NCBI GenBank assembly: GCA_009779335.1
Contig: WREM01000039.1
Location: forward strand, 1 to 7,879
Length of the DNA stretch: 7,879 bases
Source: Streptococcaceae bacterium
GTDB taxonomy: Bacteria > Bacillota > Bacilli > Lactobacillales > Streptococcaceae
Reading direction: 5' to 3'
In this document: in pieces, positions 3,886 through 7,879 of the stretch
How positions within the stretch are numbered: the stretch's first letter is position 1
Layout of the letters: each line of letters begins with the position of its first letter
Position numbers and translations under genes: made by a program
Notes under the pieces: model-generated
What the model was told of the DNA's origin: nothing
The model's input: only the letters and a program-made list of their open reading frames with translations
Database searches by the model: none

Positions 3886-4464
3886 ATGGTTATTTTTGCT
3901 CAAAAAGACATTAAAGTTTTAGAATGCTTTTGTCTCGTCGCTAATGAAAGTGAAACCCATCGGGACATTACAATAAAAAAAGTTGTCGAGAAAATGAGCG
4001 TTTCACGACAAGCACTCAATCAGCTAGGATATCATAATGTTGATGAAATCATTCAGGCTTTACGACTTTATGTGGATCAGCCTCTTCAACAAAAGTTTGA
4101 AACATTTGTTCAGCATCCCAATCAAGATTGGACACTCTTTATCGCTGAGGAGATTCTCCCTCTGCTTTATGAAAACAGAGATTTCTTCTATACCTTGTAT
4201 GGTGGTGTAGCTGACCCTTCATGGTTCCCCTATCTTGAAAAAAATTATTCTCAACTGGTCTTGCCTTATTTTGAACATACTCAATCAAACATGGGCATTT
4301 CTTCTGAATTTCTTGCCAAGCTCATCGTCCGTCAAGTGATTGCTATCTTTGCCCGTTGGATGAGACAAGAGAAACCTGATTCTCCAAGTGTTTTTTACAA
4401 GAAGTTCATCTATCTGATGACTCATTCTACAGATGACTTACTCAAACTTGAAGAACAGAAATAA
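3886..4464 (+). CDS. TetR-family transcriptional regulator
   Basis: This is a 192-aa protein with an N-terminal DNA-binding helix-turn-helix at about residues 28-58 (ITIKKVVEKMSVSRQALNQL, then GYHNVDEIIQAL). This fits the TetR pattern of 'I..VA...GVS..TLY.HF..K..L', with the usual aromatic Tyr/His before the second conserved helix. The rest (60-192) is helical and variable, as expected for the ligand and dimer domain, and contains aromatic clusters (FFYTLYGGV, PSWFPYLEKNY) that could line a pocket. AAGGA precedes the ATG at 3886 with 6 bases of spacing. It is transcribed away from the bacteriocin-like precursor, with two identical palindromes between them, so it very likely represses itself and controls the precursor operon. 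The inducer is unknown. The DNA-recognition part is diverged from the consensus (QALNQLGYHN rather than xTLYxHFxSK), so fine specificity cannot be predicted. Confidence 0.8.
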   Translation: MVIFAQKDIKVLECFCLVANESETHRDITIKKVVEKMSVSRQALNQLGYHNVDEIIQALRLYVDQPLQQKFETFVQHPNQDWTLFIAEEILPLLYENRDFFYTLYGGVADPSWFPYLEKNYSQLVLPYFEHTQSNMGISSEFLAKLIVRQVIAIFARWMRQEKPDSPSVFYKKFIYLMTHSTDDLLKLEEQK

Positions 4465-4489
4465 AAAAACTTCCAGAGGAAGTTTTTTT
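4463..4489. terminator. Bidirectional terminator between TetR gene and recD2
   Basis: AAAAAAACTTCC (4463-4474) and GGAAGTTTTTTT (4478-4489) are perfect 12-bp inverse complements around a 3-base loop, with T-runs on both strands. The TetR stop (4462-4464) and the recD2 stop (4490-4488) both lie at its edges, so both convergent genes end in it. Confidence 0.9.
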
Positions 4490-6848
4490 ATTCCTTAAAT
4501 ATCTCAATGTCTTCTTCAGTCAAGCCTATCAGTGCATCTATTTGTCCTGAGAGAATCATTCGTTCTGTCAGTTGTTTTTCTTGACTGACTTCTTCCTCAG
4601 ATTCTGCTGATGGGCTATCTTCTGATTGAGGGTTGAATCTTTCCTTAAGATAGGTTTTACGACTGGCTCCTGCTTTAGCAACAGCTTGTGCAAATGCAGA
4701 TTGCTCCCCAAGTAGAATGAGGGATTGCTTGGCACGAGTAATGGCTGTATAGAACAGATTCCTCTCCAACATCCGTGAATAAGCCGAAACCATGGGCAAG
4801 ACGACTGTCGAGAATTCACTCCCCTGTGCCTTATGGATAGACATGGCATAGGCAAGCGTAATTTTGTACCATTCTGAACGTGGATAAGAAATTTCTTGCC
4901 CATCAAAGTCCATGAATATCTCATCTTGCTTACTTTCTGAGTATTTGGCAGGGACAAGTTCTGTAATCATCCCCAAATCACCATTGAATACATTGGTTGT
5001 CGCATCATTAACCAGATGCAAGACCTTATCTCCTAAACGATAGTGCGTATCTATAAAGACAAACTCCAACCCATCTTCCAAAGGATTGAAGATTTCTTGT
5101 AAAATCTTGTTAAGATGATTAATTCCTGCAGAACCTTTGTACATGGGGGCAAGAACTTGCAATTCAAAACTATCATTCCCACGCTTTTGCCATGCAGATG
5201 CCACTTGTGCAATAACTTCTCCTACCTGATGACTTGATACCTCAAAATAAGAAGTATCCGTTTTCTTGATTGTAAAATCAGGAGGGAGTTGACCGTCTTT
5301 GATGTCATGAGCCAAGTCCGTGATTGTAGAATCTTCACTCTGTCGAAAAATCTTGTCTAATGTGATGGAGGGAACATCAGCAATATGGAATAAATCAGCA
5401 AAGACCTGCCCGGGACCAACTGAAGGCAGTTGATCTGCATCGCCTACGATCAAGACTTTCATTGATGGTGGAATGGCTTGAAAAAGCTTATTTGCCAACC
5501 ATGTATCTACCATGGAGAACTCATCCACAATCAACAGAGAGCCTGACAAATCATCAGAGAAGTCATCTTCTACATCATCCCCTTGACCTAGCCCCAAATG
5601 ACGATGCAAGGTTCCTGCAGGCAATCCTGTCAGCTCATTCATTCGCCGACTGGCACGCCCCGTCGGAGCTGCCAATAAGACAGGAAAAATATCATCTGTA
5701 TAATGACTAGTATCCAAATCAATCCCATGAATCCGGGAAAAAACTTCTATAAAGCCATTGATGATCGTGGTTTTCCCTGTCCCCGGCCCACCTGTCAATA
5801 TAGAAAATTGATGATTCATAGCGTTGATGATGGCTTTTTTTTGAAGATCATCGTATTGTATAGACAAATCTTCTTCCACTTCTGATATAGCCGTATTTAA
5901 TTTCTCTGTAGAAATCTTATCTGCTTTCCGATTGAGCAGTTTTTTTATGCTGTTTTCTATTCCAATTTCTGCAAAATAGAGAGAATTTTCAAAAATTTTT
6001 GTTCCTTGTGCTTGGATCTTCCCCTCAACTAAAAGCTCATTGACCTGTTCAGCTACGTCTTCTGCATCGAGTTGTACAGCTTGACTTTCCTCCAGTAACT
6101 GTAAGGTATAATCCAGCAAAGCTTTGGCTTCAATATAAGTATCCCCTGTAACCACAGGTTGAGTTGTTGCGACGTGCATCAGCCCTGCACGATAACGCTC
6201 AGGACTATCTGCCTTAATGCCCAATTCCTTAGCAATTTTATCTGCTGTCTTGAACCCTACCCCCTTGATGTCCTCGACTAATTGATAAGGGTTCTTCTCA
6301 ATGATTTCAAGGGTTTCTTCTTTATATTTTTCATAGATTTGAAAGGTCAACTTATTGGGTAATTCATATTCTGCCAACTGAGAGAGAATCTTCTCCATCC
6401 CATGATTGTCACGCAGGCGTTTGACAAATGAATTTTTCTTAGCTAGAGTAAGCAGGTCTTTTAATTTATCTGGCTCTTGCAAGATAGCATCTACTGTATT
6501 GGTCGGGAAAAGTTCGACAATCTTCTCTGCTGTTTTTTTACCAATTCCGGGAAATTTATCTGAGGCAAAATATCGCACTAATCCAGCCTTGCTTGTTGGC
6601 ACGGCTTTATCATAACGCTCAACGGTCAGCTGCTCTCCATATTTAGGATGAGTAACAGTCTCTCCCCAAAAGGTATAAGCCCCTCCCTCAACCACATCTC
6701 CAATAGTCCCTGTTACAACAATCTCTGTATCTTCATAATCAAAATTAGTCTCCTCCACCTCAACCAAAATAACCTTGTAAAAATTACTAGGATTGGAGAA
6801 AAATATAGATTGAATGGTACCTGTTAATGATTTTTTTTCCTTAGTCAT
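4488..6848 (-). CDS. recD2: ATP-dependent 5'-3' DNA helicase RecD2
   Basis: This is a 786-aa full-length RecD2 (RecD/TraA-like superfamily 1B helicase), the form found in Firmicutes that lack RecBCD and take part in DNA repair and replication-fork stability. An N-terminal OB-like domain (about 7-80, TGTIQSIFFSNPSNFYKVI) is followed by two helix-hairpin-helix motifs (FPGIGKKTAEKIVELF, 99-114, and IKGVGFKTADKIAKEL, 194-209). The motor follows: Walker A GGPGTGKT (353-360), Walker B VDEF (441-444), GDADQLPSVGPG (469-480), the FRQ arginine at 502, then HKAQGSEF (672-679) and YTAITRAK (700-707). The tail (740-786) is acidic and low in complexity (SEDSPSAESEEEVSQE). All key residues are present. AAAGG precedes the ATG closely, and a possible extended -10 lies in the 28-base gap to aroK. 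The gene may thus be expressed separately as well as from the aro operon. It ends in the terminator shared with the TetR gene. Confidence 0.95.
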   Translation of the reverse strand: MTKEKKSLTGTIQSIFFSNPSNFYKVILVEVEETNFDYEDTEIVVTGTIGDVVEGGAYTFWGETVTHPKYGEQLTVERYDKAVPTSKAGLVRYFASDKFPGIGKKTAEKIVELFPTNTVDAILQEPDKLKDLLTLAKKNSFVKRLRDNHGMEKILSQLAEYELPNKLTFQIYEKYKEETLEIIEKNPYQLVEDIKGVGFKTADKIAKELGIKADSPERYRAGLMHVATTQPVVTGDTYIEAKALLDYTLQLLEESQAVQLDAEDVAEQVNELLVEGKIQAQGTKIFENSLYFAEIGIENSIKKLLNRKADKISTEKLNTAISEVEEDLSIQYDDLQKKAIINAMNHQFSILTGGPGTGKTTIINGFIEVFSRIHGIDLDTSHYTDDIFPVLLAAPTGRASRRMNELTGLPAGTLHRHLGLGQGDDVEDDFSDDLSGSLLIVDEFSMVDTWLANKLFQAIPPSMKVLIVGDADQLPSVGPGQVFADLFHIADVPSITLDKIFRQSEDSTITDLAHDIKDGQLPPDFTIKKTDTSYFEVSSHQVGEVIAQVASAWQKRGNDSFELQVLAPMYKGSAGINHLNKILQEIFNPLEDGLEFVFIDTHYRLGDKVLHLVNDATTNVFNGDLGMITELVPAKYSESKQDEIFMDFDGQEISYPRSEWYKITLAYAMSIHKAQGSEFSTVVLPMVSAYSRMLERNLFYTAITRAKQSLILLGEQSAFAQAVAKAGASRKTYLKERFNPQSEDSPSAESEEEVSQEKQLTERMILSGQIDALIGLTEEDIEIFKE

Positions 6849-6857
6849 CTTACCTTT

Positions 6858-6866
6858 ATTATAGCA
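6858..6866 (-). promoter_or_regulatory. Candidate extended -10 promoter of recD2
   Basis: On the minus strand TGCTATAAT (6866-6858) is a perfect TG-N-TATAAT. No -35 box is present at 17 bases. The predicted start would be near 6851, only about 3 bases before the ATG at 6848, leaving the AAAGG ribosome site outside the mRNA. It could be a real leaderless promoter or a chance match in AT-rich DNA. Confidence 0.35.
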
Positions 6867-6876
6867 AAAGCTATTC

Positions 6877-7359
6877 CTATTGAATCATTTGTTTTATTTG
6901 ATGGACAATATCTTCCGCACTTTGATTTTCTACATTGATTGTATATTGACTATATTTTTCGTACAAGGGAGTACGCTTGTGATAAAGGTTATATAAACTC
7001 TCCTTATCCTTGGCTAATGGTCTGTTGTTTTTCTTGTCTGATTGAATACGTGCGTACAATACATCAAAACTTACCTGCAGATAGATAACCTGAGACTGAG
7101 CTGAGAGGAGTTTTTGATTGGTCTCTTCTTCTACTATCCCTCCTCCTGTTGCTATGACACGATTGCTCAGAAGAGCTTGCTCGAAGATTTCGCTCTCTAC
7201 TTGACGGAAGGCATTCTCTCCATATTCATTGAAATACTCACTGATAGTTATGCCTATCTTTTCTTCTATCCTCTGGTCCAAGTCAATGAATTGACTGTCT
7301 AACTTACTTGCAAGGCTGGTCTTTCCTGCACCCATGAACCCTATTAAAATCACTGGCAT
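6877..7359 (-). CDS. aroK: Shikimate kinase
   Basis: AroK phosphorylates shikimate at the 3-hydroxyl with ATP, the fifth step of the chorismate pathway, in the cytoplasm. The 160-aa protein has the P-loop G-F-M-G-A-G-K-T (7-14), the D-L-D (26-28) that holds Mg2+ and shikimate, Arg52 in AFRQVE, the GGG (72-74) of the substrate-binding strand, the lid arginine in NRPLA (R113) and the closing R-T-P-L-Y (129-133). It is slightly shorter than the usual 165-175 aa but lacks none of these residues. Its ATG lies inside the end of aroA (10-base overlap), so the two are translationally coupled and their products work in consecutive steps (AroA uses shikimate-3-phosphate). The recD2 gene follows after 28 bases. 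Confidence 0.95.
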   Translation of the reverse strand: MPVILIGFMGAGKTSLASKLDSQFIDLDQRIEEKIGITISEYFNEYGENAFRQVESEIFEQALLSNRVIATGGGIVEEETNQKLLSAQSQVIYLQVSFDVLYARIQSDKKNNRPLAKDKESLYNLYHKRTPLYEKYSQYTINVENQSAEDIVHQIKQMIQ

Positions 7360-7879
7360 AAGCTCTCCAAATCTTCAAAAAATGTAGGATAAGAAGTATT
7401 GATGGCTTCTGCTCCTTCTAAAATCATAGGCTGAGCGTCTGTTACAAGTAGGCTGGCAATGGCTGTCATCATCCCAATTCGATGATCTCCTTGTGCATCA
7501 ATACTTGCTGGATGTAAGGAAGTTTTTCCTTCAATAATCATTCCATCATCAGTAGGTGTAACATCAGCTCCCATACTGTTTAGAACATCTGCCACTACTG
7601 TGATACGGTCTGTTTCCTTCACTCGCAACTCTTCCGCATCAGCTATAAGAGTTTCCCCCTCTGCCTGAGTAGCAAGTAAGGCAATGATGGGTAATTCATC
7701 AATCAGTCGTGGAATTAAATCACCTGAGATAGCCGTTCCCTTGAGTTCTGATGTTGCAACGGTCAATGTTGCTGATTTGGCAATATTATCTATTTCTGTC
7801 ATCTCCACCTTGCCACCCATGGCTTTAATGACCTCTAAAATCCCTGTCCGTGTTTCATTGATTCCTACATTTTCGAGAA
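7350..7879 (-). CDS. aroA: EPSP synthase (3-phosphoshikimate 1-carboxyvinyltransferase), C-terminal part
   Basis: The minus-strand frame is open from the window's right edge (first full codon at 7877) to TGA at 7352-7350. It therefore covers about the last 175 residues of a protein normally near 430 aa. The first Met of this stretch (7820) is internal. AroA transfers the enolpyruvyl group of PEP to shikimate-3-phosphate in the chorismate pathway. The visible part has the family's ENVGINETRTG, the L-R-V-K-E-T-D-R active-site loop (with the Lys, Glu and Arg that bind PEP), Q-G-D-H-R-I-G-M (the DHR motif) and the closing N-T-S-Y-P-T-F. It overlaps aroK by 10 bases (TTATGCCAGTGA), the standard aroA-aroK arrangement of lactococci and streptococci. 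The start and promoter are outside the window. Confidence 0.95.
   Translation of the reverse strand, partial: LENVGINETRTGILEVIKAMGGKVEMTEIDNIAKSATLTVATSELKGTAISGDLIPRLIDELPIIALLATQAEGETLIADAEELRVKETDRITVVADVLNSMGADVTPTDDGMIIEGKTSLHPASIDAQGDHRIGMMTAIASLLVTDAQPMILEGAEAINTSYPTFFEDLESLCQ

Noticed and set aside
4568..7302. Several frames of 60-129 aa on both strands inside recD2 and aroK
   Set aside because: They overlap conserved genes in other frames and carry no ribosome sites or recognisable motifs.

Overview
The window looks like a low-GC Firmicute of the order Lactobacillales, most likely Lactococcus or a close streptococcal relative. This rests on the AT-rich DNA, AGGAG-type ribosome sites, extended -10 promoters, a DUF3042-like small protein and the character of RecD2/AroK/AroA. 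The genus is an inference, because no rRNA or other diagnostic marker is present.

Layout. (1) 1-760, plus strand: the end of a small DUF3042-like membrane-anchored protein, then an HD-domain hydrolase gene whose promoter sits so close to the ATG that its mRNA is probably leaderless. (2) 766-3578, minus strand: one long accessory cluster. It starts with a Sec-secreted, 234-residue bacteriocin-like precursor (3578-2874) and continues through closely packed or overlapping genes for very small hydrophobic proteins of two kinds: about 111-118 aa with four membrane segments, and about 51-66 aa with two. Two elements are broken. The last 27 or so codons of a second precursor gene survive at 2621-2707, and one four-segment gene (939-1311) is frameshifted. 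(3) 3579-3885: a divergent control region with two copies of the same palindrome, CCTTGCCA-GT-TGGCAAGG, one just upstream of each of the two opposed start regions. (4) 3886-4464, plus strand: a TetR-type regulator, the obvious candidate to bind those palindromes. (5) 4488-7879, minus strand: core genes aroA (end only), aroK and recD2.

Working model (inference): the TetR protein controls itself and the divergent precursor operon. The precursor is exported by Sec, so no dedicated transporter is needed and none is seen, and its hydrophobic C-terminal half is released or acts as an antimicrobial. The small membrane proteins are candidate immunity factors, or accessory factors built up by repeated duplication. 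The precursor remnant fused to the start of one four-segment gene suggests that the array arose from successive precursor-plus-partner modules whose precursors were later lost. Long bidirectional terminators at 727-760 and 4463-4489 close the island on both sides. No tRNA, rRNA, CRISPR array, insertion sequence or phage gene was seen.
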